A DNA stretch of 64,000 nt from Sphingomonas jinjuensis. GTDB taxonomy: Bacteria; Pseudomonadota; Alphaproteobacteria; Sphingomonadales; Sphingomonadaceae. Position numbers and translations under genes: made by a program. Location of the stretch: contig NZ_JACIEV010000002.1 in assembly GCF_014197105.1 (NCBI RefSeq), positions 425,291 through 489,290 of the forward strand, written 5' to 3'. Positions 27,377-36,085 of this stretch are shown here, in pieces (position 1 is the first letter of the stretch; each line of letters starts with the position of its first letter). Below the pieces are notes generated by a model, which worked only from the letters and a program-made list of their open reading frames with translations, did not search any database and was not told the DNA's origin.

Positions 27377-27417
27377 GCGCCCCGCATAGCCTCGCAAATC
27401 GATCGCCGCCACGCTAT

Positions 27418-28254
27418 ATGACGGCGATGGTCGAATACGTTACCGTCACCTCCGAAACGCCCGAGGGGCGCACCGGCGCGATCAAGCTGCACGGCCCCGC
27501 CGCTTTCGCTGGCATGCACCGGGCGGGACGCCTCGCCGCCGAAACGCTCGACATGCTGGTGCCGCACATGGTGCCCGGCGTCAGCACGGCAGAGATCGAC
27601 CGCCTCATCTACGACTTCGTCCTGGCCGGGGGCGGCGTGCCCGCGACGCTGGGCTATCGCGGCTATACCCACTCGACGTGCATCTCGATCAACCACGTCG
27701 TCTGCCACGGCATCCCCAGCGACAAAACGCTGAAGGACGGCGATATCGTCAACGTCGACGTCACGCCGATCGTCGATGGCTGGCATGGCGACACCAGCCG
27801 GATGTACCTGATCGGCGACGTCCCGCTGAAGGCCAGGCGCCTGGTCGAGGTGACCTACGAATGCCTGATGCTCGGCATTGAGCAGGCGAAGCCCGGCAAT
27901 CACATGGGCGACGTCGCCAACGCGATTCAGCGTCACGCCGAAAAGCACCGCTATGGCGTCGTCCGCGATTTCTGCGGCCATGGCCTCGGCCGCCTGTTCC
28001 ATGACGCGCCCGAGGTCGTCCATGTCGGCCGCCCGGGCACCGGCCCCGAACTGAAGCCGGGCATGATCTTCACGATCGAACCGATGATCAACATCGGCCG
28101 GCCTGACGTGAAGCTTCTCGACGACGGCTGGACCGCAGTGACGCGCGACCGCTCGCTATCGGCGCAATTCGAGCATTCGATCGGCATCACCGACGACGGC
28201 TGCGAGATCTTCACGTGCAGCCCGAAGGGCTACCACCAGCCGCCCTATGGTTGA
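27418..28254 (+). CDS. map: Type I methionyl aminopeptidase
   Basis: 278 residues. It removes the initiator methionine from new proteins. The metal ligands are visible in order: Asp in NVDVTPIVDGWHGDTSRMY (two), His in FCGHGLGRLFH, Glu in FTIEPMINIG and Glu in AQFEHSIGITD. A histidine in SINHVVCHGIP lines the active site. It belongs to the longer type with a short N-terminal extension. ATG at 27418 or 27427 is possible. Confidence 0.94.
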   Translation: MTAMVEYVTVTSETPEGRTGAIKLHGPAAFAGMHRAGRLAAETLDMLVPHMVPGVSTAEIDRLIYDFVLAGGGVPATLGYRGYTHSTCISINHVVCHGIPSDKTLKDGDIVNVDVTPIVDGWHGDTSRMYLIGDVPLKARRLVEVTYECLMLGIEQAKPGNHMGDVANAIQRHAEKHRYGVVRDFCGHGLGRLFHDAPEVVHVGRPGTGPELKPGMIFTIEPMINIGRPDVKLLDDGWTAVTRDRSLSAQFEHSIGITDDGCEIFTCSPKGYHQPPYG

Positions 28255-28272
28255 GGGCGGCTGACGGTCGGA

Positions 28273-29970
28273 TCAACTTCCGGCGGCGACAGGCGCAACC
28301 GACCCGATGTAGACCGGGGCAAGCTCGAGGTAGACTCGCTCGGCATCCAACAGACGGTCCCGCGACGCTGCCAGGTCTACGGGGATTTGGCTTGGTTTGA
28401 CGAGCGCGACCGTAATCTCCGACGAATAGCCGGCATTGTCGACACGACCGCCGCCGTACAGGCCGAGCAGTCGGCTCTCGCGCACATACAGATTGCGCGA
28501 CACCACGATGACTGACGTCTTGCCCTGCTGACGAGCGAGGTCGGCCACGCGGAGTAGCGCTAGTTCCTGCACGATAGCCGCCGATCCCGCGCTTCCACCA
28601 AAATCCAGCGTGAAGCGATCGGGCGTTCCGCCCTTACGGATCAAGAAGCCATCTCCCGTCTTCTCGCCCAGCCAGTTGCGGCCCAGACTATAGTGGGGAA
28701 GGCGCGCCGGCGTTTCTGCTTCGGGCAACGCGACGTACAGGTCTTCCAGTTTCACGGGCGTGAAACGCTCGGCGTCGAGCTTGAGACGCCGGTCGGCAAT
28801 GATCTTCGCCAATTCCTCCTTCGCCGGCGGATTAGCGCGGTACAGCGCCATAAGTACTTCCTGGCCCGTCTCGTCGCCGAGCAGTGGCTTGCCTGCGATC
28901 GCCGACATCAGGGCGGGGGGATCGCCGCGTCGCGCGATGGCCAGCAGGCCGACGTGACGCAGCGCTTCGTCATATGCCTCCCGCACAGGAGCCAACCTGG
29001 CCGTCAGATTGGCGTGGCGTAACCGATCGCCGCGCGACGGCTGCTTGCCGTTCGGCCTGAGCGGCAGATCGGCCGCCGCCTCGTCTAGCCTCGTCTTCAC
29101 GGCCGCGAGCATTGCCGTCGCCACTTCTGGCCGGCCCTTCGCCGCGTGCGAAAAGGCGGTCGCGCAATCCAGCATGGCGGCTTGGGCGAAGATCTCGGCC
29201 TCGGCCACGCCATCGCGCTCGACCTGGAAACCGGTGTTGTCGCTCGGCGGAGTCAGGACGACTTGCGGGCGAAGCGCAATGACCGCGTCCCAATGACCGC
29301 TGCTGTATTCCGCAAGAAGCAGTTCGGTCAGCATCTCAGGCGCGAAGCGGACGATCTCGCGCAGTTCGGCGATATAGGCCGACGCATCGTGATCGATCGA
29401 CGCCGCCAGACGAGCGGCGGCGTAGCACGCACGCGCGGCATACGGGCGCAGCGTCCGCACCCTGCGGGCCGCCGCGACCGCGTCGGCAGGTCTGCCAAGG
29501 CTGCCGAGCGCATAAGCACGCAGCAACTGGTTGCTCAGGCCCAGGCTGCGCTCGTACAGCGGCTCGCCGCTTGCTTTTCCTTGACGCGCCGACAGGTCGA
29601 GGTCGCTGAGCGCTCCGGTAGGATCCTTGGCGCCCAGCCGGTGCATTGCCCTCGCCTGGATAAGATTGACCCGCCGCAAATGATAGCCAGGCATCAGGTC
29701 GGGGTCCACGAGCGCTCGATCGCACGCAGCGGTGCCGTCCGCCGAAAAGGACACGTCGGTGCGGGAGCGATTGCCGCGTCCCGGCTCGGGCACAAAGATA
29801 CCCAGTAGACCCATGGCGGGCTTGGTCATTCCATCGCCATGGCTATTCGGCGCGCCATAGCCATCGCATTTTACGAAATCATATTTGTCAGCTGCCGCCA
29901 AGGTCGCAATAAACAATGCCGCGACAGATGCCGCAGCCCCCAACATCCACTTCGCCAATGATGCCCCCAT
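28273..29970 (-). CDS. Large secreted protein of unknown family, TPR-like helices
   Basis: 565 residues with an N-terminal signal peptide (KWMLGAAASVAALFIATLAA). The middle part (about 110-340) is helical and alanine-rich with TPR-like periodicity (ALGSLGRPADAVAAARRVRT). The C-terminal part (about 440-550) is predicted alpha/beta and includes VSRNLYVRESRLLGLYGGGR. Two cysteines lie near the N-terminus of the mature protein. No family was recognised. It converges on map with 18 bp between the ends. Confidence 0.7.
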   Translation of the reverse strand: MGASLAKWMLGAAASVAALFIATLAAADKYDFVKCDGYGAPNSHGDGMTKPAMGLLGIFVPEPGRGNRSRTDVSFSADGTAACDRALVDPDLMPGYHLRRVNLIQARAMHRLGAKDPTGALSDLDLSARQGKASGEPLYERSLGLSNQLLRAYALGSLGRPADAVAAARRVRTLRPYAARACYAAARLAASIDHDASAYIAELREIVRFAPEMLTELLLAEYSSGHWDAVIALRPQVVLTPPSDNTGFQVERDGVAEAEIFAQAAMLDCATAFSHAAKGRPEVATAMLAAVKTRLDEAAADLPLRPNGKQPSRGDRLRHANLTARLAPVREAYDEALRHVGLLAIARRGDPPALMSAIAGKPLLGDETGQEVLMALYRANPPAKEELAKIIADRRLKLDAERFTPVKLEDLYVALPEAETPARLPHYSLGRNWLGEKTGDGFLIRKGGTPDRFTLDFGGSAGSAAIVQELALLRVADLARQQGKTSVIVVSRNLYVRESRLLGLYGGGRVDNAGYSSEITVALVKPSQIPVDLAASRDRLLDAERVYLELAPVYIGSVAPVAAGS

Positions 29971-30083
29971 ATCGATCGCGCGGGCTGATCGGAAATCGAT
30001 CAGCCCTGCAATGTACCGGCAACCTTCATACGCCCCGATCGAAGATTGCCGGTGATCTTGAATTTGATCCGTCGGCTACACCG

Positions 30084-30452
30084 TCAGCGTGCCTCTCGAT
30101 TGCTCGACGGCCGGTACACGATGAAGCGGCTGTTGTTCCAGATCGCCATCGCATCGTCGGGGCCGTTGCCGTAACGGACGACGTCGCCGGCCTCGCAATT
30201 GAAGCGCGAAATCGAGGCAAAGGCGCAGGCGGTAGCGCGACCGTCGCGCGGCACCTTCGTCAAGGTGAAGGTGTCGCCCACCTCGACATTGGTCTCGATC
30301 GGAACACTGTCGCCGAGCGAGCGATAGAGCACAAGCTTGTGCTTGGCCCCGTCCTTCATCACCCTGATTCGGTCGGGACGTCCATCGCGGTCGAAGTCGC
30401 CGGCAAGTACCGCATTGGGCCCCGTGGCGGCGAGCAGCATGGCAATCAACAT
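30084..30452 (-). CDS. Small secreted protein with FG-GAP/EF-hand-like start, unknown
   Basis: 122 residues: a signal peptide (MLIAMLLAATGPNAVLA) and a mature start GDFDRDGRPDRIRVMKD, which resembles the calcium-binding loop of FG-GAP/VCBS repeats. Two cysteines (ACAF, FNCE) may form a disulfide. It follows the large secreted protein gene on the same strand, so the two may function together. No known family. Confidence 0.65.
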   Translation of the reverse strand: MLIAMLLAATGPNAVLAGDFDRDGRPDRIRVMKDGAKHKLVLYRSLGDSVPIETNVEVGDTFTLTKVPRDGRATACAFASISRFNCEAGDVVRYGNGPDDAMAIWNNSRFIVYRPSSNREAR

Positions 30453-30599
30453 CGGCGATCCTCCCTCGATTCAGGACAACTATGCGCGACACCCAGCCGA
30501 CGCGCCAGTCCTGTCCTGCATCAAGATGCGCCCCTTGGCCTTGCCATGCGCACGATGCGAGTCACCGACGCTCTTTTCTCGCCGCGACCGCACCGCTAA

Positions 30600-31028
30600 A
30601 TGGGCTGCGTGAGCCAATCCGAACCTGTTCGGCGTCTCGTCTATGCCAGCCGTGCGGTCGGGCAGGACTTTCGCCACGATCATCATGACATTCTCGCCGT
30701 GTCACGCCGCAACAACGGTATCGATGGGGTGTCCGGCGTCTTGTGGATCGATGCCGATCGTTATCTGCAAATACTTGAAGGGCCGACGGAAAGCGTCGCC
30801 TCCGCCTTCGATCGCATCGCCCGGGACCCGCGCCACGCCGATGTCGTGGTGCTCGACGATCGCGACGGGGTTGACCGACAGTTCGGCGACTGGTCGATGG
30901 CGGGGCTGCCCGGCGACGCCCCGGCGGACGCCGCCGTCCGGCTGAAGCGCATTCTCGATCGAGTCGACGCCGATGTCGCCCGCTATTTCGAACGGCTGTT
31001 GTCGGGGATCGGCGACCGGAAAGGGTGA
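30600..31028 (+). CDS. BLUF-domain blue-light photoreceptor
   Basis: 142 residues, essentially a single BLUF domain that binds FAD. The key residues are at the expected spacing: Tyr15 (RLVYASR), Asn39 (SRRNNGIDG) and Gln57 (RYLQILEGP). The following [18 protein letters not shown] is also typical. There is no output domain, so it must act through a partner protein. It sits directly before purL with 32 bp between stop and start, which may place both on one transcript. Confidence 0.9.
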   Translation: MGCVSQSEPVRRLVYASRAVGQDFRHDHHDILAVSRRNNGIDGVSGVLWIDADRYLQILEGPTESVASAFDRIARDPRHADVVVLDDRDGVDRQFGDWSMAGLPGDAPADAAVRLKRILDRVDADVARYFERLLSGIGDRKG

Positions 31029-31060
31029 CGCGCGACGGCGCGCCCGCTATGGGCGCGCGC

Positions 31061-33280
31061 ATGACCGCCATCACGCCCGAGATCGTCGCCGAACACGGCC
31101 TGTCCCCCGAGGAATATGACCGCGTCCGCCACGCGCTGGGCCGCGAGCCCAACTTGGTGGAACTTGGCATCTTTTCGGTCATGTGGTCGGAGCATTGCAG
31201 CTACAAGTCGAGCCGCCTCCACCTGAAGAAGCTGCCGACCGAAGGCCCCCAGGTGATCTGCGGTCCAGGCGAGAATGCCGGCGTGATCGACATCGGTGAC
31301 GGCCAGGCCGCGATCTTCAAGATGGAGTCGCACAATCACCCGTCGTACATCGAGCCCTATCAGGGTGCGGCGACCGGCGTCGGCGGGATCCTCCGCGACG
31401 TCTTCACCATGGGCGCGCGGCCGATGGCGAATCTCAACGCGCTTCGGTTCGGCCGGCCCGACCATCCTAAGATGCGCCACCTGATCGCTGGCGTCGTCCA
31501 CGGTATCGGCGGCTACGGCAATTGCGTCGGCGTGCCGACCGTCGGTGGCGAGGTGAATTTCCACCCGGCCTATGACGGCAATATCCTGGTCAACGCGATG
31601 ACCGTCGGCGTCGCCGATCAGGACAAGATCTTCTATTCCGCCGCATCGGGCGTCGGCAATCCGATCGTCTACGTCGGCTCCAAGACCGGGCGCGACGGCA
31701 TCCATGGCGCGACCATGGCATCGGCCGATTTCGGCGAGGATGCCGAGGAGAAGCGCCCCACCGTCCAGGTCGGCGATCCCTTCACCGAAAAGCTGCTGAT
31801 CGAAGCGTGCCTCGAACTCATGGCCTCCGACGCGATCGTCGCGATCCAGGACATGGGCGCCGCCGGCCTGACGTCGTCGTCGGTCGAGATGGCGTCGAAG
31901 GGCGGCGTCGGCATCGAGCTGGTGATGGACGATGTTCCCCAGCGCGAAACCGGCATGACGCCGTATGAGATGATGCTGTCGGAAAGCCAGGAGCGGATGC
32001 TCATGGTGCTCAAGCCCGGCCGCGAGGATTTCGCCGAGGCCATCTTCCGCAAGTGGGAGCTCGACTTTGCGGTCATCGGCCACGTCACCGACACCGGGCA
32101 CATGGTGCTGAAGTGGCAGGGCGAGACGGTGTGCGACATTCCGCTGGCACCACTCGCCGACGAAGCGCCGCTCTACGATCGACCGCACACCCCCACCCCG
32201 CCCGCCAAGGCGCTGGTCGACGTGCCCGAGAGCCGCGACATCGCCGCCGATCTGCTGGTGCTGATGGCATCGCCCGACATCGCCTCCCGCCGGTGGATCT
32301 GGGAGCAATATGATTCGATGGTCGGCGGCGACACCGTCCAGCGGCCGGGCGGCGACGCCGCGGTGGTTCGCGTCCACGGCACCGACAAGGCGCTGGCGAT
32401 GACCACCGACTGCACGCCCCGCTATTGCTTCGCCGACCCGGTCGAGGGCGGCAAACAGGCGGTGGCGGAGACGTGGCGCAACCTGACCGCAGTCGGCGCG
32501 ACGCCGCTCGCGATCACCAATTGCCTCAATTTCGCCAACCCGCAGCGGCCCGAGATCATGGGCCAGATCGTCGGGTGCCTGGAAGGGATGAGCCAGGCCT
32601 GCCGCGCGCTCGACTATCCGATCGTGTCGGGCAACGTCAGCCTCTACAACGAGAGCAAGGCGACCGGCGGCAGCTCGGCGATCCTGCCGACCCCGGCGAT
32701 CGGCGGTGTCGGCCTGCTCAAGGATTGGTCGAAGAGCGCGACGATCGCGTTCAAGGGCTCGGGCGACGTCATCCTCGCCGTCGGCACGCGCCGCGGCGAT
32801 CTTGGCCAGTCGCTGTGGCTGCGCGAGGTTCACGGGCGCGAGGAAGGGCCGCCGCCGCGTGTCGAGCTGGCGCAGGAGCGCGCGACCGGCGACCTGATCC
32901 GGGGGGCCATCCTTGCCGGCCAGCTGTCGGCGGTCCACGACGTCTCGGACGGCGGCATCGCGGTGACGCTTGCCGAAATGGCGCTGGCAGGCGACATCGG
33001 CGCGATGATCGATCGCAAGCAGCCGTTCGACTGCGCGCACAGCTTCTTCGCCGAGGACCAGGGTGTCTACATCGTCACCGTCCATGACCATGCGCTGCTC
33101 GACTTCCTCGGCGCCGCCCATGCCGCGGGTGTCGAGGCGGAGCCGCTCGGTCGCACCGGCGGCAAGCGGCTGATCTTCGAGCGACCGGACCGCGACGATG
33201 TGGTGACGCTCGACGCACTGCGGACCGCGCACGAGGGATTCTTCCCGAAGCTAATGGGCGCCGACGCGGCGCTGGCCTGA
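31061..33280 (+). CDS. purL: Phosphoribosylformylglycinamidine synthase subunit PurL
   Basis: About 739 residues, the length of the small-type PurL. It makes formylglycinamidine ribonucleotide in purine synthesis together with PurS and PurQ. Visible marks are [17 protein letters not shown], the ATP/metal motif [20 protein letters not shown], and the repeated AIR-synthase-like halves (second half [18 protein letters not shown]). The ATG at 31061 is preferred over in-frame starts at 31025 and 31049, because the protein family begins [16 protein letters not shown]. Confidence 0.94.
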   Translation: MTAITPEIVAEHGLSPEEYDRVRHALGREPNLVELGIFSVMWSEHCSYKSSRLHLKKLPTEGPQVICGPGENAGVIDIGDGQAAIFKMESHNHPSYIEPYQGAATGVGGILRDVFTMGARPMANLNALRFGRPDHPKMRHLIAGVVHGIGGYGNCVGVPTVGGEVNFHPAYDGNILVNAMTVGVADQDKIFYSAASGVGNPIVYVGSKTGRDGIHGATMASADFGEDAEEKRPTVQVGDPFTEKLLIEACLELMASDAIVAIQDMGAAGLTSSSVEMASKGGVGIELVMDDVPQRETGMTPYEMMLSESQERMLMVLKPGREDFAEAIFRKWELDFAVIGHVTDTGHMVLKWQGETVCDIPLAPLADEAPLYDRPHTPTPPAKALVDVPESRDIAADLLVLMASPDIASRRWIWEQYDSMVGGDTVQRPGGDAAVVRVHGTDKALAMTTDCTPRYCFADPVEGGKQAVAETWRNLTAVGATPLAITNCLNFANPQRPEIMGQIVGCLEGMSQACRALDYPIVSGNVSLYNESKATGGSSAILPTPAIGGVGLLKDWSKSATIAFKGSGDVILAVGTRRGDLGQSLWLREVHGREEGPPPRVELAQERATGDLIRGAILAGQLSAVHDVSDGGIAVTLAEMALAGDIGAMIDRKQPFDCAHSFFAEDQGVYIVTVHDHALLDFLGAAHAAGVEAEPLGRTGGKRLIFERPDRDDVVTLDALRTAHEGFFPKLMGADAALA

Positions 33281-33296
33281 CATCCACCTGCCCCGC

Positions 33297-33382
33297 TCCG
33301 TCATGCTGAACTTGTTTCAGCATCTTCTTGAGGTGTAGCGGACACCTTCGACGAGATCCCGAAACGAGTTCGGCATGACGGC
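33297..33382. repeat. Dispersed palindromic repeat
   Basis: The arms CCGTCATGCTGAAC and GTTCGGCATGACGG flank a central region containing TTTCAGCATC and CGAAACGAG. This kind of intergenic palindrome is common in sphingomonad genomes. It fills the gap between purL and the DUF418 gene and could act as terminator or REP-like element. Confidence 0.75.
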
Positions 33383-33394
33383 ACGGGCGATGAA

Positions 33395-34639
33395 ATGACC
33401 GATACACCAGCAACGCCCGGTCAACGCTACCTCGCGCTAGACTTCATTCGCGGCATCGCGGTGATGGGCATCCTGCTCGCCAACCTCCCGGCGTTCGGCA
33501 TGCCCGAGGCGGCCTATTTCTCCCCACTGGCCTGGGGCGGCACGTCGACGCCCGACATCGTCGCCTGGTTCGCCACCTTCGTCCTCGTCGAAGGCAAGAT
33601 GCGCGGCATGTTCTCGTTCCTGTTCGGCGCATCGATGCTGCTGGTGATTGAGCGTGCCGAGGCCGGCGGCGACAATGGTGCGGCGGTCCACTTCCGGCGC
33701 ATGGCGGTGTTGTTCGTCATCGGCTGTTGCCACCTCTACCTGATTTGGTGGGGCGACATTCTCGCCCATTATGCGCTGGTCGGATGCCTCGCGTGGATGT
33801 TCGTCCGTCTGCCCACCAAGTGGCTTCTCGGCGTCGGCGCCGCAATGATCCTGCTTCAGACGCTCAGCAGCGCGATGCTGACCGCGCAGGTGTTCGCGGC
33901 AGGGCCGCGCACCACGCCCGAACAAATCGAGACGTGGAATTATTTCGCCACCGCGTTCGGCGTGCCGCCGCGCGCCGATCTGCTGCGTGAGGTCGCCGCC
34001 TATTCGGGCTCATGGACGCGGTCGGTCGGGTGGCGATGGCAGCATGCGATAAGCCCCTTCACCATGCTGCCGATCGGCGGCGCCGAGACGCTCGGCTACA
34101 TGCTCTTCGGCATGGCGGCGCTGCGCAGCGGCTTCGTCACCGGCGACTGGTCGCGTGTCGCCTATCGGCGCTGGGCGGCGATCGGCATCGGCGTCGCGGG
34201 GCCGGTATATGTCCTGCTGGCGATCAACAGCATGGCCCATGGCTATGACCAGCGCTGGATCGTCGTCGCCTCGTTGCTCGCCGCGACGCCGCTCCGCCCG
34301 GTCCTCTTCACCGCCTATGTCGCACTGCTCATACTGGCGATCCGACCGGGCGGATGGCTGACGGATCGGGTCGCAGCGGCCGGCCGCGTCGCCTTTACCA
34401 ATTATCTCGGCACGTCGTTGCTGATGTCGTTCGTCTTCGACGGCTGGGGACTGGGGCTGTTCGGCAAGCTGTCGCGGGCACAGCTCTACCTGCTCGCGCC
34501 GCTCGTCTGGCTGATGATGCTGGCCTGGTCGCGGCCATGGCTGACACGTTATCGCTTTGGTCCGCTCGAATGGGTGTGGCGCACGCTGTCGCGGGGGCGC
34601 CTTCAGCCGATCAAGGGTGCTGCCGTCGCGCCGAATTGA
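33395..34639 (+). CDS. DUF418 family integral membrane protein
   Basis: 414 residues with about ten hydrophobic helices. It starts with the family hallmark RYLALDFIRGIAVMGILLAN, and a C-terminal DUF418 core follows (GRVAFTNYLGTSLLMSF, GPLEWVWRTL). The molecular role of the family is unknown; acyltransferase-like or transport functions have been suggested. It is followed by the iron genes but separated by a likely regulatory gap. Confidence 0.88.
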   Translation: MTDTPATPGQRYLALDFIRGIAVMGILLANLPAFGMPEAAYFSPLAWGGTSTPDIVAWFATFVLVEGKMRGMFSFLFGASMLLVIERAEAGGDNGAAVHFRRMAVLFVIGCCHLYLIWWGDILAHYALVGCLAWMFVRLPTKWLLGVGAAMILLQTLSSAMLTAQVFAAGPRTTPEQIETWNYFATAFGVPPRADLLREVAAYSGSWTRSVGWRWQHAISPFTMLPIGGAETLGYMLFGMAALRSGFVTGDWSRVAYRRWAAIGIGVAGPVYVLLAINSMAHGYDQRWIVVASLLAATPLRPVLFTAYVALLILAIRPGGWLTDRVAAAGRVAFTNYLGTSLLMSFVFDGWGLGLFGKLSRAQLYLLAPLVWLMMLAWSRPWLTRYRFGPLEWVWRTLSRGRLQPIKGAAVAPN

Positions 34640-34649
34640 CACGTACAGG

Positions 34650-34688
34650 TTGCGAGTGCGACGCAACAAGCCTTGCGAGTTACTCTCA
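34650..34688 (+). promoter_or_regulatory. Candidate Fur-type operator(s) before bfd-bfr
   Basis: TGCGAGT-T-ACTCTCA at 34674-34688 is a 7-1-7 inverted repeat with one mismatch, the geometry of Fur sites. Another inverted repeat, TTGCG-7 nt-CGCAA, lies at 34650-34666. Both precede the iron-storage genes. An iron regulator binding here is inferred from position and symmetry. Confidence 0.5.
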
Positions 34689-34724
34689 TTAGCCCTATCG
34701 CTCCGACCTCGATCGGAGAATCGC

Positions 34725-34895
34725 ATGGTCGTGTGTGTGTGCAATGCCATCCGGGAAAATCAGGTTCGCGCCTGCGCTCGCGACGGATGCCGGACGCCAT
34801 GCCAGGCATTTCGAGCGCTGGGCCGCCAGGCAAAATGCGGGCAATGCGCGGTCGTCGCGCGCGCCATTCTCGACGAAGAGCGCGCGGCCGCTTAA
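34725..34895 (+). CDS. bfd: Bacterioferritin-associated ferredoxin
   Basis: A 56-residue [2Fe-2S] protein. Cluster ligands are Cys4, Cys6, Cys38 and Cys41 (MVVCVCNAI, AKCGQCAVV), the exact Bfd spacing. Bfd reduces the ferric core of bacterioferritin so iron can be released. CGGAG lies upstream of the ATG. Its partner gene bfr follows 63 bp later on the same strand. Three further cysteines (17, 22, 26) are extra. Confidence 0.92.
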   Translation: MVVCVCNAIRENQVRACARDGCRTPCQAFRALGRQAKCGQCAVVARAILDEERAAA

Positions 34896-34958
34896 CCAGG
34901 GTTGCCCAGACAGCAATCGCCTCGCTAGACGGTCACCTATCAATTGGGAGCGCATGCG

Positions 34959-35477
34959 ATGAAGGGCGACCAGAAGGTCATCGATTATCTGAACGAGGCG
35001 CTCAAGAACGAGCTGACCGCGGTCAATCAATATTGGCTGCATTACAGGCTGTTCGAACATTGGGGCGTGTACAAGCTGGCGCAGTTCGAGCGTCACGAAT
35101 CGATCGACGAGATGAAGCATGCCGACATGCTGTCGGAGCGCATCCTGTTCCTCGACGGGCTGCCCAATTTCCAGCTGCTTGGCCGGCTGCGGATCGGCGA
35201 GACGGTTGAGGAAGCGCTGAAGGGCGATCTGGCGCTGGAGATCGAGGCAGTCGAGCAGCTCAAGGGCGCGATCGCCTATTGCGAGGAAATCCGCGACTAC
35301 GTCAGCCGCGATCTGTTCGCCTACATTCTCGCCGGCGAGGAAGAGCATGTCGACACGCTGGAACGCCAGTTCGAGATGATCGCCCGCATGGGGCTGCAGA
35401 ACTATGTCCAGCTCAACGCGATGAGCGAGCACGACACACCAGAGGCCGGCGCCGCACCGTATCTGAAGGGCAAGTAG
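34959..35477 (+). CDS. bfr: Bacterioferritin
   Basis: 172 residues, normal length plus a short tail. It stores iron in a haem-containing 24-mer. Ferroxidase residues Glu18, Glu51 and His54 and the haem ligand Met52 (DEMKHADM) are in place, and the second helix pair carries GEEEHVDTLE. GGGAG precedes the ATG at 34959. With bfd it forms an iron storage and release pair. Confidence 0.95.
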   Translation: MKGDQKVIDYLNEALKNELTAVNQYWLHYRLFEHWGVYKLAQFERHESIDEMKHADMLSERILFLDGLPNFQLLGRLRIGETVEEALKGDLALEIEAVEQLKGAIAYCEEIRDYVSRDLFAYILAGEEEHVDTLERQFEMIARMGLQNYVQLNAMSEHDTPEAGAAPYLKGK

Positions 35478-35481
35478 TCAG

Positions 35482-35565
35482 ACCCCGTCGTTGCCGGCGC
35501 AGCGAAGCGATCCAGTGCGTCCTGATCCGTCGCTGGATTGCTTCGCTGCGCTCGCCATGACGAGA
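35482..35565. repeat. Dispersed palindromic repeat
   Basis: CGTCGTTGCCGGCGCAGCGA and the converse TCGCTGCGCTCGCCATGACG flank GCGATCCAG/CTGGATTGC inner arms. It is an imperfect long palindrome of a type often seen in sphingomonad intergenic regions. It lies between the converging bfr and hpt genes and could terminate both. Confidence 0.75.
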
Positions 35566-35569
35566 TAGC

Positions 35570-35992
35570 TTAAGCTACCCGGCGTCCGAAGCCCGCGCTC
35601 ATCCCCGGCTGGCGGCGGTTGACCAGCGGGCTCGCCTCGCGCTCCAACAGCGTCAGCGTCTGCTCGAACAGGCCGCGCAGCTGGACGATATGCTCCAGCG
35701 CCTGTTCGGGCGTGTCGTGGATCTCGACGCAATCGCGCGCGACATTCTCGATCGTCTCGGCCAGGCGCGCGAGCGGCTCGGCGCCGAACTGACGGGCCTC
35801 GCCCTTCAGCGTGTGCGCCGGAATGACCATCGCCGCCGCGCTCGAATCGCGCATCGCCTGCTCGATCGCGGCGACCGACTTGACGCCGTCTTCACGGAAA
35901 TAGCCGAGGATCCGGACGAAGCCCGCGCCCAGCTCGCTTCGGGCGTGCGCGAACGCTGCCCAATCCACCAACGTGCTGCCTTCGAACGACAA
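35570..35992 (-). CDS. Hpt (histidine phosphotransfer) domain protein
   Basis: About 140 residues, a single four-helix Hpt domain with phosphorylatable His60 in PAHTLKGEARQFG. The start is decided by a perfect AGGAGG six bases before a TTG at 35992; an ATG at 36058 has no such site. It lacks a kinase or receiver neighbour, so it is an orphan phosphorelay intermediate, possibly linked to the chemotaxis or general stress systems. It ends with a basic tail (GFGRRVA). Confidence 0.85.
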   Translation of the reverse strand: MSFEGSTLVDWAAFAHARSELGAGFVRILGYFREDGVKSVAAIEQAMRDSSAAAMVIPAHTLKGEARQFGAEPLARLAETIENVARDCVEIHDTPEQALEHIVQLRGLFEQTLTLLEREASPLVNRRQPGMSAGFGRRVA

Positions 35993-36085
35993 CGCCTGCC
36001 TCCTCGTTGTCGCGATCCGATCGGTTCGCGACGTGTCAGGGGGCAGTGATACGGGCAAAGGGTAAAGGCTTTGTTGTCCCGCCGT

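Noticed and set aside
30983..33232. 749-residue open frame on the minus strand
   Set aside because: Antisense to purL with typical shadow composition.
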